A stretch of 64,000 nucleotides of DNA from Variovorax sp. PAMC 28711 (GTDB lineage: Bacteria > Pseudomonadota > Gammaproteobacteria > Burkholderiales > Burkholderiaceae_C): assembly GCF_001577265.1 (NCBI RefSeq), contig NZ_CP014517.1, positions 3,756,501 through 3,820,500 of the forward strand, given 5' to 3'. Shown piece after piece: positions 9,559-18,376 of this stretch; position 1 is the stretch's first letter; the number at the start of each line of letters is the position of its first letter. Under the pieces are notes generated by a model. The model was not told where the DNA came from. It made no database searches and saw only the letters and a program-made list of their open reading frames with translations. Position numbers and translations under genes: made by a program.

Positions 9559-10935
9559 ATGAGTCTTCGCATCTACAACACGCTGTCGCGTGACCTGGAG
9601 GAGTTTTCTCCGCTGCAACCCGGCCAGGTCCGCATGTACGTGTGCGGCATGACGGTGTATGACCTTTGCCACATCGGCCATGCGCGAATGATGATGGCTT
9701 TCGATGTGGTGCAACGCTGGCTGCGTACGAGTGGCTACGCCGTCACCTACGTGCGCAACATCACCGACATCGACGACAAGATCATCGAGCGCGCGGTGAA
9801 GCGTGGCATCACGATCCGCGCACTGACCGAAGAGACGGTCGCCGCGATGCACGTGGACATCGGCGCGCTGGGCATCGAGCCTCCGACGATCGAACCTCGC
9901 GCGACCGACTACGTCCCGCAGATGCTCGAGCTGATTCACACGCTGGAGCAGAAGGGGCTCGCGTATCGCGCCGACGACGGCGACGTGAACTACGCGGTCC
10001 GCAAGTTTCCCGGCTACGGCAAGCTCTCGGGCAAATCGCTCGATGAGTTGCATGCCGGCGAGCGCGTCGCGGTGCTCGATGGCAAGGAAGACCCGCTCGA
10101 TTTCGTGCTGTGGAAGGCCGCCAAGCCGGCCGAGCCTGCCGATGCCAAGTGGGAAAGTCATTTCGGCACCGGACGCCCCGGCTGGCACATCGAGTGCTCT
10201 GCGATGAGCTGCGCCACGCTCGGCGAAACCTTCGACATCCACGGTGGCGGTGCCGACCTGCAGTTCCCGCACCACGAGAACGAGATCGCGCAGAGCGAAG
10301 GCGCGCACGGCAAGCCGCTCGCGCGTTTCTGGGTGCACAACGGCTTCGTTCGCGTCGACAACGAGAAGATGTCCAAGAGCCTGGGCAACTTCTTCACCAT
10401 CCGCGAAGTGCTCGCGAAATACGATGCCGAAAGTCTGCGTTTCTTCCTCGTGCGGACGCACTACCGCAGCGCGCTGAACTACAGCGACGTGCATCTGGAC
10501 GACGCACGCAATTCGCTCAAGCGCCTGTACACGGCGCTCGGCAGCGTGACGCCGGCCGAGGGGGCGATCGACTGGACGCAACCGCATGCCGCGCGCTTCA
10601 AGGCGGCGATGGACGAGGACTTCGGCACGCCCGAAGCGATCGCCGTGCTGTTCGACCTGGCCGGCGAAATCAATCGCACGCGCTCGTCGGACCTGGCCGG
10701 CGTGTTGAAGGCGCTGGCCGCGACGCTGGGGCTGTTGCAAGGCGATCCCCAGGCCTTTCTGCAGGCGGGCAGTGTGATCGACGACGCGTCCATTCAGGTG
10801 TCGATCGCGGCACGCGCGGCCGCCAAGGCGGCCAAGAACTTCGCCGAAGCCGACCGCATTCGCCAGCAACTGCTCGACCACGGCATCGTGCTGAAAGACT
10901 CGCCCACGGGCACCACCTGGGCTTCGGCGCAGTGA
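9559..10935 (+). CDS. cysS: Cysteinyl-tRNA synthetase
   Basis: A 458-residue class I aminoacyl-tRNA synthetase. The HIGH signature is at residues 38-41 (CHIGHARM) and KMSKS lies in [13 protein letters not shown]. Zinc-ligand segments are [20 protein letters not shown] and [12 protein letters not shown]. It charges tRNA-Cys in the cytosol. Length and motif order match the bacterial family, so the gene appears intact. It is followed 13 bases later by the alkA-like gene on the same strand. Confidence 0.97.
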   Translation: MSLRIYNTLSRDLEEFSPLQPGQVRMYVCGMTVYDLCHIGHARMMMAFDVVQRWLRTSGYAVTYVRNITDIDDKIIERAVKRGITIRALTEETVAAMHVDIGALGIEPPTIEPRATDYVPQMLELIHTLEQKGLAYRADDGDVNYAVRKFPGYGKLSGKSLDELHAGERVAVLDGKEDPLDFVLWKAAKPAEPADAKWESHFGTGRPGWHIECSAMSCATLGETFDIHGGGADLQFPHHENEIAQSEGAHGKPLARFWVHNGFVRVDNEKMSKSLGNFFTIREVLAKYDAESLRFFLVRTHYRSALNYSDVHLDDARNSLKRLYTALGSVTPAEGAIDWTQPHAARFKAAMDEDFGTPEAIAVLFDLAGEINRTRSSDLAGVLKALAATLGLLQGDPQAFLQAGSVIDDASIQVSIAARAAAKAAKNFAEADRIRQQLLDHGIVLKDSPTGTTWASAQ

Positions 10936-10948
10936 ACTGAGGACCCGC

Positions 10949-11602
10949 GTGCCTGCGACCAAAAAACCACCTGCCATCGAAATCTTCACGCCCGATTACT
11001 GGGAAGAGGCGTGCAAGCATCTGGCAAAGAAAGACCGCGTCATGAAGCGGCTCATCCCGCAGTTCGGCGATGTCCGGCTGGAGTCGCGCGGTGATGCGTT
11101 CACCACCCTGGCGCGCAGCATCGTGGGCCAGCAGATTTCGGTCAAGGCGGCGCAGACCGTGTGGGACCGGTTCGCGGCGCTGCCCCGCAAGATGGCGCCG
11201 ACCAGCGTGCTGAAGCTGAAGGTCGACGACATGCGGGCGGCCGGGCTCTCAGCCCGCAAGATCGAATACCTGGTCGACCTCGCCATCCATTTCGATTCGG
11301 GCGCGGTGCACGTCGACGCCTGGAAAGACATGGCCGACGAGCTCATCATCGAAGAGCTCGTCGCCATTCGCGGCATCGGCCGCTGGACGGCCGAAATGTT
11401 CCTCATCTTCCATCTGATGCGGCCGAACGTGCTGCCGCTCGACGACGTCGGCCTGCTCAACGGCATCAGCGCCAGCTACTTCTCGGGCGACCCCGTGAGC
11501 CGCAGCGATGCGCGCGAGGTGGCGGTGGCCTGGGCTCCTTATTGCAGCGTGGCGACTTGGTATATTTGGCGATCGCTCGACCCGGTTCCGGTCGCGTATT
11601 GA
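10949..11602 (+). CDS. DNA-3-methyladenine glycosylase, AlkA/HhH-GPD type
   Basis: A 217-residue HhH-GPD protein from a GTG start with TGAGGA upstream. The helix-hairpin-helix (about residues 130-150, [14 protein letters not shown]) is followed by LPLDDVGL, in which Asp166 is the expected catalytic aspartate. Known role: base excision of alkylated purines. It is shorter than E. coli AlkA, lacking that enzyme's N-terminal domain, as is common in Burkholderiales relatives annotated DNA-3-methyladenine glycosylase 2. It sits between cysS and accA and ends 17 bases before accA. Confidence 0.88.
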   Translation: MPATKKPPAIEIFTPDYWEEACKHLAKKDRVMKRLIPQFGDVRLESRGDAFTTLARSIVGQQISVKAAQTVWDRFAALPRKMAPTSVLKLKVDDMRAAGLSARKIEYLVDLAIHFDSGAVHVDAWKDMADELIIEELVAIRGIGRWTAEMFLIFHLMRPNVLPLDDVGLLNGISASYFSGDPVSRSDAREVAVAWAPYCSVATWYIWRSLDPVPVAY

Positions 11603-11619
11603 AAACACAGGAGAAGACG

Positions 11620-12600
11620 TTGGCGAAACGAACCTTCCTCGACTTCGAACAGCCCATTGCGGAACTCGAAGGCAAGATCGAAGAACTGCGATATGTCCAG
11701 ACCGAATCGGCGGTGGACATCTCGGAAGAAATCGATCAGCTCGGCAAGAAAAGCCAGCAACTCACCAAAGACATTTACAGCGACCTGACGCCCTGGCAGA
11801 TCACCAAGATCGCCCGGCATCCGGAGCGCCCCTACACGCTCGACTACGTCCATGAAATCTTCACCGATTTCGTCGAACTGCACGGCGACCGGCATTTCTC
11901 GGACGACCTGTCGATCATCGGCGGCCTGGCGCGCTTCAATGGCGTGCCTTGCATGGTCATCGGCCATCAGAAAGGGCGCGACACCAAGGAGCGCACTGCC
12001 CGAAATTTCGGCATGAGCAAGCCCGAGGGCTATCGCAAGGCGTTGCGGCTCCTCAAGACCGCGGAGAAGTTCAAGCTGCCGGTGTTCACCTTCGTGGACA
12101 CGCCGGGCGCTTACCCCGGGATCGACGCTGAAGAGCGCGGTCAGTCGGAGGCGATCGGCCGCAACATCTTCGAGATGGCGCAGCTCGAAGTGCCGATCAT
12201 CGTGACGATCATCGGCGAGGGCGGCTCCGGCGGCGCGCTGGCGATTTCGGTCGGCGACCAGCTCGTGATGCTTCAGTACTCGATCTATTCGGTCATCAGC
12301 CCGGAAGGCTGCGCGTCGATTCTCTGGAAGACCAGCGAGAAGGCAAAGGAAGCGGCCGACGCGCTCGGGATCACCGCGCACCGCCTCAAGGCACTGGGTC
12401 TGGTCGACAAGATCGTGAACGAGCCGGTCGGTGGCGCGCACCGCGACCACAAGCAGATGGCCGCCTTCCTGAAGCGCGCGCTCAACGATGCGTTCCGGCA
12501 GGTCAGCGACCTGAAAGTGAAGGAACTGCTCGATCGTCGCTACGAACGGCTGCAAAGCTACGGCCGCTTCTCGGACACCAAAGCCGACAACGGCAAGTAG
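11620..12600 (+). CDS. accA: Acetyl-CoA carboxylase carboxyltransferase alpha subunit
   Basis: The TTG start at 11620 is chosen because an AGGAGA Shine-Dalgarno lies six bases upstream. The product begins [20 protein letters not shown], the family's normal N-terminus, and runs to 326 residues. The frame is open further upstream but overlaps alkA. Carboxyltransferase motifs include [19 protein letters not shown] and [11 protein letters not shown]. With AccD it transfers carboxyl from carboxybiotin to acetyl-CoA, giving malonyl-CoA, the first committed step of fatty acid synthesis. It is followed 20 bases later by tilS. Confidence 0.97.
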   Translation: MAKRTFLDFEQPIAELEGKIEELRYVQTESAVDISEEIDQLGKKSQQLTKDIYSDLTPWQITKIARHPERPYTLDYVHEIFTDFVELHGDRHFSDDLSIIGGLARFNGVPCMVIGHQKGRDTKERTARNFGMSKPEGYRKALRLLKTAEKFKLPVFTFVDTPGAYPGIDAEERGQSEAIGRNIFEMAQLEVPIIVTIIGEGGSGGALAISVGDQLVMLQYSIYSVISPEGCASILWKTSEKAKEAADALGITAHRLKALGLVDKIVNEPVGGAHRDHKQMAAFLKRALNDAFRQVSDLKVKELLDRRYERLQSYGRFSDTKADNGK

Positions 12601-12620
12601 GCGAGCGACGGCGCCTCCCC

Positions 12621-13589
12621 ATGGCGCATTTCATGCCCTTTGAGCAGGCCATCGCGGCCTTCGAGCCCGCCTTGCCGCTGGCGGTCGGATTCAGCGGAGG
12701 CGCCGATTCGACCGCGCTGCTCGTCGCATGCGCCGAGCGCTGGCCCGGCCAGGTTCGCGCTTTTCACGTGCATCACGGCCTGCAGGCCGCAGCAGATGAT
12801 TTCGAGCGGCACTGCGTCGCGGTCTGTGAGCAGATCGGCGTGCCGCTGCAGAGCCGCCGCGTCGATGCAACGCATGCGCCCGGAGAAAGCCCCGAGTCCG
12901 CCGCCCGCGACGCGCGGTATGCATCGTTGCTGGCGATGGCCCGCATGGGGACGGTCCAACCGCCCGTGCAATCGATCGCCATCGGCCATCACGCGGACGA
13001 CCAGGTCGAGACGCTGCTGCTCGCGTTGTCGCGCGGCGCGGGCCTCCCGGGCCTGTCGGCCATGCCGGCGCAAACGCTGCGCGGCGGGTTGATGTTGCAT
13101 CGGCCCCTGCTGGCGGTCGACGCTGCCGACATTCGCCGCTGGCTGGCCGACCGTGCGCTGCCCTGGATCGACGACCCGAGCAACACCGACACCCGCTTCA
13201 CACGCAACCGCATTCGCGCGGTGCTGCTGCCTGCGCTCGACCAGACCTTCGATCAGTTCCGTGCCACGCTCGCGCGCAGCGCCCGCCATGCCGCACAGGC
13301 GCAGGCGTTGCTCGACGAGTTCGCTGCGCTCGACCTTGCCCAGCTGGGCGAGCCACCGAGCCTCGTCGGGCTGCAAGCGCTTTCGAAGGCGCGTCAGGCG
13401 AACGTGTTGCGCCACTGGCTGCAGCGGGCGCATGGCGTGGCCCCCAGCACGGCGCAGCTCGACCAACTGCAAAGCCAGGTGGCGGCATGCACCACGCGCG
13501 GCCATCGCATCGCGCTCAAGGTGGCTGGCGGATTCGTCGAGCGACGAGGCAGCCATCTGCATTGGTACAATTCCGCGCCCTCACCGTAG
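12621..13589 (+). CDS. tilS: tRNA(Ile)-lysidine synthase
   Basis: An N-type ATP pyrophosphatase with the PP-loop SGGADS at residues 25-30, followed by HHADDQVETLLLALSRGAG and RPLL, all typical of TilS. It modifies cytidine 34 of tRNA-Ile(CAU) to lysidine so that it reads AUA. At 322 residues it is shorter than the E. coli enzyme (about 430), lacking most of the C-terminal domain; shorter forms are known. It is encoded directly after accA, an arrangement also found in other proteobacteria. Confidence 0.94.
   Translation: MAHFMPFEQAIAAFEPALPLAVGFSGGADSTALLVACAERWPGQVRAFHVHHGLQAAADDFERHCVAVCEQIGVPLQSRRVDATHAPGESPESAARDARYASLLAMARMGTVQPPVQSIAIGHHADDQVETLLLALSRGAGLPGLSAMPAQTLRGGLMLHRPLLAVDAADIRRWLADRALPWIDDPSNTDTRFTRNRIRAVLLPALDQTFDQFRATLARSARHAAQAQALLDEFAALDLAQLGEPPSLVGLQALSKARQANVLRHWLQRAHGVAPSTAQLDQLQSQVAACTTRGHRIALKVAGGFVERRGSHLHWYNSAPSP
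13563..13571 (+). promoter_or_regulatory. Possible extended -10 promoter for lysC
   Basis: TGGTACAAT at the very end of tilS fits an extended -10 (TGn-TACAAT). The position of a -35 box is occupied by a poor match. Transcription from here would start near 13578 and read through the terminator-like hairpin before lysC. Confidence 0.3.
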
Positions 13590-13615
13590 GCTTCTCGCCC
13601 GTCGGTTGCAGGCGT

Positions 13616-13646
13616 GCCGCTTTTGAAAAGCGGCCCTCTTTTTTCC
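13616..13646 (+). terminator. Rho-independent terminator-like hairpin in the lysC leader
   Basis: GCCGCTT (from 13616) pairs with AAGCGGC (ending 13634) around a short AT-rich loop. The run CTCTTTTTTCC follows. It lies between the tilS stop (13589) and the lysC ATG (13662). It can end tilS transcription. If the extended -10 TGGTACAAT at about 13563-13571 is a real lysC promoter, the hairpin would instead lie inside the lysC leader. Confidence 0.65.
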
Positions 13647-13661
13647 TCTGATTTCTCACCC

Positions 13662-14930
13662 ATGGCATTGATCGTTCACAAATACGGCGGTACGTCGATG
13701 GGCTCGACCGAGCGCATCAAGAACGTCGCCAAGCGCGTCGCCAAGTGGGCGCGGGCCGGCCACCAGATGGTCGTCGTTCCAAGCGCCATGAGCGGCGAGA
13801 CGAATCGCCTCCTCGGCCTTGCCAAGGAACTCGCCGCCGGTAAATCCACCGATGCGCACAACCGCGAGCTCGACATGCTGGCCTCGACGGGCGAACAGGC
13901 GTCGTCCGCGCTGCTCGCCATCGCGCTCCAGGCCGAAGGCATGGAAGCGGTGAGCTACGCCGGCTGGCAGGTCTCGGTGCGCACCGACAGCGCCTACACC
14001 AAGGCGCGCATCGAAAGCATCGACGACACGCGCGTTCGTGCTGATCTCGACGCCGGCAAGGTGGTGGTGATCACCGGCTTCCAGGGCGTGGACGACGAAG
14101 GCAACATCACGACGCTGGGGCGCGGCGGCAGCGACACCTCGGCCGTGGCGATCGCCGCCGCGATGAAGGCGCACGAGTGCCTGATCTACACCGACGTCGA
14201 CGGTGTTTACACGACCGATCCGCGCGTCGAACCCGACGCACGGCGCCTCAAGACCGTGAGCTTCGAAGAGATGCTCGAAATGGCGAGCCTCGGCTCCAAG
14301 GTGCTGCAGATCCGCTCGGTCGAATTTGCCGGCAAGTACAAGGTTCCGTTGCGTGTGCTGTCGAGCTTCACGCCGTGGGACATCGACATCGTTCAAGAAG
14401 CCAAGTCCGGCACGCTGATCACTTTCGAGGAAGACGAAAAAATGGAACAAGCCGTCGTATCGGGCATCGCGTTCAACCGTGACGAGGCCAAGATCTCGGT
14501 GCTGGGCGTGCCCGACAAGCCGGGCATCGCGTATCACATCCTCGGTGCCATCGCCGATGCGAACATCGAGGTCGACGTGATCATCCAGAACCTGAGCAAG
14601 GACGGCAAGACCGACTTCAGCTTCACGGTGCACCGCAACGAATTCGCCAAGGCGATGGACCTGCTCAAGGCCAAGGTGCTGCCGACGCTCGGCGCCGCGG
14701 AGATCGTCGGCGACACCAAGATCTGCAAGGTCAGCATCGTCGGCATCGGCATGCGCAGCCATGTGGGCGTGGCGAGCAAGATGTTCCGGGTGCTGAGCGA
14801 AGAAGGCATCAACATCCAGATGATCTCGACCAGCGAAATCAAGACGTCGGTCGTGATCGACGAGAAGTACATGGAACTGTCGGTGCGCGCACTGCACAAA
14901 GCCTTCGATCTGGACCAACCGCCGGCTTGA
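13662..14930 (+). CDS. lysC: Aspartate kinase
   Basis: The ATG at 13662 gives the usual N-terminus MALIVHKYGGTSM; an in-frame upstream ATG at 13614 lies in the terminator region and is rejected. The 422-residue protein has an amino acid kinase domain with KYGGTSM and GRGGSDTSAVAIAAAM. A regulatory region with two ACT domains follows (about residues 265-420, around VLGVPDKPGIAYHILGAIAD and VSIVGIGMRSHVGVASKMF). It phosphorylates aspartate, the entry to lysine, threonine, methionine and diaminopimelate, and is a single-function enzyme expected to be feedback-controlled through the ACT domains. Confidence 0.96.
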   Translation: MALIVHKYGGTSMGSTERIKNVAKRVAKWARAGHQMVVVPSAMSGETNRLLGLAKELAAGKSTDAHNRELDMLASTGEQASSALLAIALQAEGMEAVSYAGWQVSVRTDSAYTKARIESIDDTRVRADLDAGKVVVITGFQGVDDEGNITTLGRGGSDTSAVAIAAAMKAHECLIYTDVDGVYTTDPRVEPDARRLKTVSFEEMLEMASLGSKVLQIRSVEFAGKYKVPLRVLSSFTPWDIDIVQEAKSGTLITFEEDEKMEQAVVSGIAFNRDEAKISVLGVPDKPGIAYHILGAIADANIEVDVIIQNLSKDGKTDFSFTVHRNEFAKAMDLLKAKVLPTLGAAEIVGDTKICKVSIVGIGMRSHVGVASKMFRVLSEEGINIQMISTSEIKTSVVIDEKYMELSVRALHKAFDLDQPPA

Positions 14931-14947
14931 AGCGCCACTTAAACTGG

Positions 14948-14953
14948 CATAAT
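14948..14953 (+). promoter_or_regulatory. Probable -10 element of the tRNA-Ser promoter
   Basis: CATAAT lies 15 bases before the tRNA 5' end, within TGGCATAATGCC. A TTGAAG upstream (14928-14933) is only 14 bases away, too close for a standard -35, so the promoter call is tentative. Confidence 0.35.
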
Positions 14954-14968
14954 GCCGGCTGTCTTTCA

Positions 14969-15061
14969 GGAACTGTGACCGAGTGGCCGAAGGTGCTCCC
15001 CTGCTAAGGGAGTATGGGGTGTAGAGCCTCATCGAGGGTTCGAATCCCTCCGGTTCCGCCA
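14969..15061 (+). tRNA. tRNA-Ser (anticodon GCT)
   Basis: A full cloverleaf is visible. The acceptor strands GGAACTG (14969-14975) and CGGTTCC (15051-15057) pair. The D-arm contains GAGTGGCCGAAGG. The anticodon loop CTGCTAA gives GCT, which reads AGC/AGU. There is a long variable arm, as in class II tRNAs, then the T-loop GGTTCGAATCC. CCA is encoded at 15059-15061. An intrinsic terminator follows directly. Confidence 0.96.
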
Positions 15062-15072
15062 ATGCAAATCGT

Positions 15073-15103
15073 AAAAAAGCCGTTGTTTATCAACGGCTTT
15101 TTT
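15073..15103 (+). terminator. Intrinsic terminator after tRNA-Ser
   Basis: GCCGTTG (15079-15085) pairs with CAACGGC (15091-15097) across the loop TTTAT. The stem is flanked by six A's and followed by six T's. This is a textbook Rho-independent terminator; the A/T flanks make it potentially bidirectional. Confidence 0.92.
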
Positions 15104-15134
15104 CATTTCCGCCGCATCCACTGATACTTCCGAC

Positions 15135-15389
15135 ATGGCACAAGGCAAACGAGTTTCGGTCGACATTGACGACACCACGCTCCAGGCGATCAAGGCGATG
15201 GGTCTTGCTGCAAAGCAGGCACGCATCGGCGCTGGTGAGGGGCAGGCCGTCGCGGCGGGCCGGCTCGGCGTGCATGTCCAGACCATCGCGCGCGTCGAAT
15301 CCGGTGAGCCGGGCGTGGCGGTGGGCCATGTGCTCGGTCTGCTGGCGCTGTACGGACTGCGTGCGGCGTGGGTCTCGGCAGAATCTTGA
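15135..15389 (+). CDS. Small XRE-like helix-turn-helix protein
   Basis: An 84-residue protein. Residues about 25-75 resemble the helix-turn-helix of HipB/XRE-type regulators: QARIGAGEGQAVAAGRLGVH, then VQTIARVESGEPGVAVGHVL. HipB-like proteins usually sit next to a hipA toxin, but the next gene here is an alpha/beta hydrolase. The N-terminal KRVSVDIDDTTLQAIKAMG looks like a short dimerisation strand. The stop codon overlaps or lies just after the start of the hydrolase gene, so the two are probably co-transcribed. The target DNA is unknown. Confidence 0.65.
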   Translation: MAQGKRVSVDIDDTTLQAIKAMGLAAKQARIGAGEGQAVAAGRLGVHVQTIARVESGEPGVAVGHVLGLLALYGLRAAWVSAES

Positions 15390-16234
15390 GGGATCGCTAC
15401 TTGCCATCCAGAGTCCATCGCGCCGCACTGTCGGTGTCGGCCGCCGCGCTCGGCGGCATCGCTGCCTACTGGGCGCTGCTCGCAACCCGCCAAGGCGACA
15501 TCCTCTTCGACGCGCGCAAGCTGCCGGTCGTGCACTTGTCGGCCGAGTTTTCCACCTACTCCCACCCGGTCCCCGGCGGGATGGTGCGCGGCTACGTCTA
15601 TCACCCGCAAGGCGAAGCGTCGTTGCGGGACCTGTTCATCTACTTCGCGGGCCGCGGCGAGGATGTGCGTGCCACCGCCAAGGCATTGCACTGGCTGCCG
15701 CAAGGCTTCGGCTTTGCGGCGGTCAACTACCGCGGCGTGGCGGACTCGGAGGGCCATCCGTCGGAGATTGCCTCGGTGGCGGATGCCGCGCAGTTCGCCA
15801 ATCATTTGCGCCGTGCTTTTCCGCAGGCGCGGCTGCATGTCGTCGGTCGGAGCCTGGGCTCTGGCGTGGCGATCCAGCTCGTGGCGCAGCAGGCCTTCGC
15901 GAGCCTGCAGCTGATCACGCCGTACGACTCGATGCTGGAGGTGGCGAAGAAGCGCTTTCCGCTGGTGCCGCTGTCGCTGCTGCTGCGGCATCAGTTCAAT
16001 TCGCTCGCGCACTGCGTCGGCGTCGCCGCCAGGACGCAGGTGCTGCTGGCCGAACAGGACGATGTGGTGTTGCCGGCACGCTCTGCGCGCCTAATTGAGG
16101 CCTGGCCGACGCCCGTATCGGTGCAGACGATCGCCGGTTCCGATCACCACAGCATCATCGATCTCGAAGTGACCTGGCTTCACCTCGTGGACTTCGCACT
16201 GACCAGCGTGCTGGCAGCGCCCGAGGCTGCGTAG
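15386..16234 (+). CDS. Membrane-anchored alpha/beta hydrolase
   Basis: About 282 residues from a TTG that overlaps the stop of the upstream XRE-like gene (TTGA). A GTG at 15368 in the same frame is an equal alternative; neither has a clear Shine-Dalgarno. A single hydrophobic helix near the N-terminus (AALSVSAAALGGIAAYWALL) suggests an anchor. The nucleophile elbow is GRSLGSG; an acidic residue in LLAEQDDVVLP and the histidines of GSDHHSI fit the rest of the triad. It resembles the serine hydrolases annotated as alpha/beta fold hydrolase near FAM108/ABHD17-type proteins. Substrate unknown. Confidence 0.75.
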   Translation: MRDRYLPSRVHRAALSVSAAALGGIAAYWALLATRQGDILFDARKLPVVHLSAEFSTYSHPVPGGMVRGYVYHPQGEASLRDLFIYFAGRGEDVRATAKALHWLPQGFGFAAVNYRGVADSEGHPSEIASVADAAQFANHLRRAFPQARLHVVGRSLGSGVAIQLVAQQAFASLQLITPYDSMLEVAKKRFPLVPLSLLLRHQFNSLAHCVGVAARTQVLLAEQDDVVLPARSARLIEAWPTPVSVQTIAGSDHHSIIDLEVTWLHLVDFALTSVLAAPEAA

Positions 16235-16245
16235 CGTCACCGCGG

Positions 16246-16716
16246 TCAGCTCTGAAAGTGCGGCCCCGGTCCTTCGTTGACCAGCGTGTCCGCCGGGTTG
16301 CGCAGCGGGCAGGCCTTGAGCGACAGGCAGCCGCAACCGATGCAACCGTCCAGTTGGTCGCGCAGTTGCGTGAGCGCCTGGATGCGCGCATTCAGTTCCT
16401 GCTTCCATTCGCGCGAGAGGCGGCGCCAATCGGCCGCATTGGGCGTACGGGCTTCAGGCAACGACTGCAAGGCCTGCGCGATCGACGCCAGCGGCACGCC
16501 GGTGCGTTGGGCCACCTTGATGACCGCGACGCGCCGTAGCACCGAGCGCGGGTAGCGCCGCTGGTTGCCGTCGCTGCGCAGCGAGTGGATCAACCCCCTG
16601 GCTTCGTAGAAGTGCAGTGCCGACACCGCTAGACCGCTGCGCCGGGCGACTTCGCCGACGCTGAGCACGGCGGGTGTCTCTTCGATGGTCGTGATGGCCG
16701 GTAGCGTGCGTGGCAT
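16246..16716 (-). CDS. soxR: Redox-sensing transcriptional regulator SoxR
   Basis: A 156-residue MerR-family protein. The N-terminal winged helix-turn-helix contains [20 protein letters not shown] (residues 18-37). A dimerisation helix follows. The [2Fe-2S] motif C-x2-C-x-C-x5-C is at Cys125, 128, 130 and 136 ([13 protein letters not shown]), the hallmark of SoxR. Known role: oxidation of the cluster by redox-cycling compounds switches on target promoters that have a 19-20-base spacer. It is divergent from ridA, with a sox box between them. Confidence 0.95.
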   Translation of the reverse strand: MPRTLPAITTIEETPAVLSVGEVARRSGLAVSALHFYEARGLIHSLRSDGNQRRYPRSVLRRVAVIKVAQRTGVPLASIAQALQSLPEARTPNAADWRRLSREWKQELNARIQALTQLRDQLDGCIGCGCLSLKACPLRNPADTLVNEGPGPHFQS

Positions 16717-16734
16717 GGGACCTTCAAAAAGTGC

Positions 16735-16765
16735 TTGACCTCAAGTTTAGTTGAGGTTGAATACT
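16735..16765 (+). promoter_or_regulatory. SoxR-type promoter and sox box for ridA-MFS
   Basis: CCTCAAGTTTAGTTGAGG (16739-16756) matches the enterobacterial sox box CCTCAAGTTAACTTGAGG at 16 of 18 positions by direct comparison. It lies between a -35 TTGACC (16735-16740) and a -10 AATACT (16760-16765), which are 19 bases apart. This is the over-long spacing typical of MerR-family activated promoters. It would drive ridA and the MFS gene; being between divergent genes it may also autoregulate soxR. Confidence 0.88.
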
Positions 16766-16772
16766 TCGCGGC

Positions 16773-17192
16773 ATGAACCTGCTCACCTTTGTCAATCCGC
16801 CGGGCCTTTACGACCCGCAGCCCAACGGTTACTCGCACGTGGTCGTCGCGCACGCACCTGCAACCCTGATCTACGTGGCGGGCCAGGGCGGCGAGGACGC
16901 CGATGGCGTCCTGCCGCCCGGTTTTGAACGGCAGGTCGATCAGGCGCTGCGCAATCTCCAGACGGCACTTTCGGCGGCCGGTGCGCGCGGGACCGATGTG
17001 GTCAGGCTGGTCGTGCTCATCGTCGACCACAGCGAGGCTCGGCTCGCCGTTCTGAGCCGGGCCCTGCGCGCGGCTTGGCCACCAGGCCGCGAACCGGCCT
17101 GCACGCTCATCCCGGTGCCGCGGCTTGCGCTCGACGGCATGCTGTTCGAAATCGAGGCCACCGCAGTCGTGCCGACGGGGGCGCCGCGTTGA
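16773..17192 (+). CDS. RidA-family protein (YjgF/Rid)
   Basis: A 139-residue Rid protein with the family pattern IYVAGQGGEDADG, QVDQALRNLQTALSAAGA and VVRLVVLIVDHS. The C-terminal ACTLIPVPRLALDGMLFEIE is the usual Rid end with a conserved Glu. Rid proteins deaminate reactive enamine/imine intermediates or act in related stress chemistry. This one may be a subgroup without the canonical Arg (the usual xRxxx near residue 105 is not obvious), so the activity is uncertain. It sits directly behind the SoxR-type promoter and overlaps the MFS gene by four bases. Confidence 0.85.
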   Translation: MNLLTFVNPPGLYDPQPNGYSHVVVAHAPATLIYVAGQGGEDADGVLPPGFERQVDQALRNLQTALSAAGARGTDVVRLVVLIVDHSEARLAVLSRALRAAWPPGREPACTLIPVPRLALDGMLFEIEATAVVPTGAPR

Positions 17193-18376
17193 GCACCGCC
17201 GCGCCCGCGCACCTGCGCACGCCGGTGCTGCTGCTGATGGCGGTCGCCGCCGGGTTGTGCGCCGGCAGCAACTACTTCAACCAGCCGTTGCTGCACTCCA
17301 TCGCGCTCGGGCTGCACATCAGCGATGCGGCAGCGGCATCGACGGTCACGCTGGCGCAGGTGGCTTATGCCTGCGGCCTGTTGCTGCTCGTGCCGCTCGG
17401 GGACAAGCTCGAGCGGCGCGGACTGGCAGTCGGGCTGATGCTGCTGGCCGCGGTGGGGCTGCTGGTGAGCGGCTTCGCATCCGGGCTGGCCATGCTGGTC
17501 GTGGGTACCACGATGACCGGCCTGTTCTCGGTCGCGGCGCAGACGCTGGTGCCACTGGCCGCGACGCTGGCCGACCCGCGCCGAAGCGGTCGCGCGGTCG
17601 GCTTGATGATGAGCGGGCTGCTCACCGGCATTCTGGCGGCGCGCAGCGTGGCCGGCCTGCTGTCGGCGGCGGGTGGCTGGCACACGGTGTACCGCGTTGC
17701 CGGCATCGCGATGGTGGTCGTCGCCGCGATGCTCTGGCGCGTCTTGCCCTCGTCACGCAACCCGGCGCCGCAGAGCTATGCACGCACCTTGCGCTCGCTC
17801 GTCACGCTGTTGCGCGCGCATCCGCGTCTGCGCAGCCGCTCGCTGATCGGTGCGCTGAGCTTCGCGTCCGTGAGCGTGCTGTTCTCGACGATGGCGCTCA
17901 TGCTGTCGGGACCGGGCCACACGATGACCGACGTGCAGATCGGCATGGTGGGACTCGTCGGCGTGGCCGGCGCATTGATGGCCAGCGTCGCGGGCCGGCT
18001 CGCCGACCGCGGCTGGGGCCAGGCGACGACGGCGGTCTCGGTGCTGCTCATGGCGGCGGGCTGGTTCTTTCTGTGGCGCGGCATCGACAGTCTCGGCTGG
18101 TTCCTGCTGGGCATGCTGATCATCGACATCGGTCTGCCCGGTGTGCACATCAGCAACCAGAACGTGATCTACAAACTGGCACCCGAGGCCCGCTCGCGCA
18201 TCAATGCGGTCTACATGACGAGCTACTTCGCCGGCGCCGCTTCCGGCTCGGCGCTGGGTGCGTTGGCATGGCGTCTCGGTGGCTGGACGGCCGCCTGTGC
18301 GCTGGGCGCGGCGCTGGCGGCCGCTGCGGGTTGCGCGCTCTGGCGCGATCAGCGGCTCGTGCGGCCCGGCGCCTGA
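17189..18376 (+). CDS. MFS transporter, probable drug/redox-compound exporter
   Basis: The start is a TTG at 17189 overlapping the ridA stop (TTGA), with GACGGGGG upstream. It gives 395 residues with about 12 hydrophobic helices. The opening helices carry GSNYFNQPLLHSIA and VPLGDKLERRGLAVG, the latter being the loop 2-3 motif of the major facilitator superfamily. Translational coupling to ridA behind a sox box suggests it exports redox-active or xenobiotic compounds; MFS pumps are known SoxR targets in Pseudomonas. Substrate inferred, not shown. It converges directly on the next minus-strand gene, with no gap. Confidence 0.88.
   Translation: MSTAAPAHLRTPVLLLMAVAAGLCAGSNYFNQPLLHSIALGLHISDAAAASTVTLAQVAYACGLLLLVPLGDKLERRGLAVGLMLLAAVGLLVSGFASGLAMLVVGTTMTGLFSVAAQTLVPLAATLADPRRSGRAVGLMMSGLLTGILAARSVAGLLSAAGGWHTVYRVAGIAMVVVAAMLWRVLPSSRNPAPQSYARTLRSLVTLLRAHPRLRSRSLIGALSFASVSVLFSTMALMLSGPGHTMTDVQIGMVGLVGVAGALMASVAGRLADRGWGQATTAVSVLLMAAGWFFLWRGIDSLGWFLLGMLIIDIGLPGVHISNQNVIYKLAPEARSRINAVYMTSYFAGAASGSALGALAWRLGGWTAACALGAALAAAAGCALWRDQRLVRPGA

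Noticed and set aside
14969..15061. tRNA-Ser as an island attachment site
   Set aside because: No duplicate of the tRNA 3' end was found downstream in the window and there is no integrase gene.
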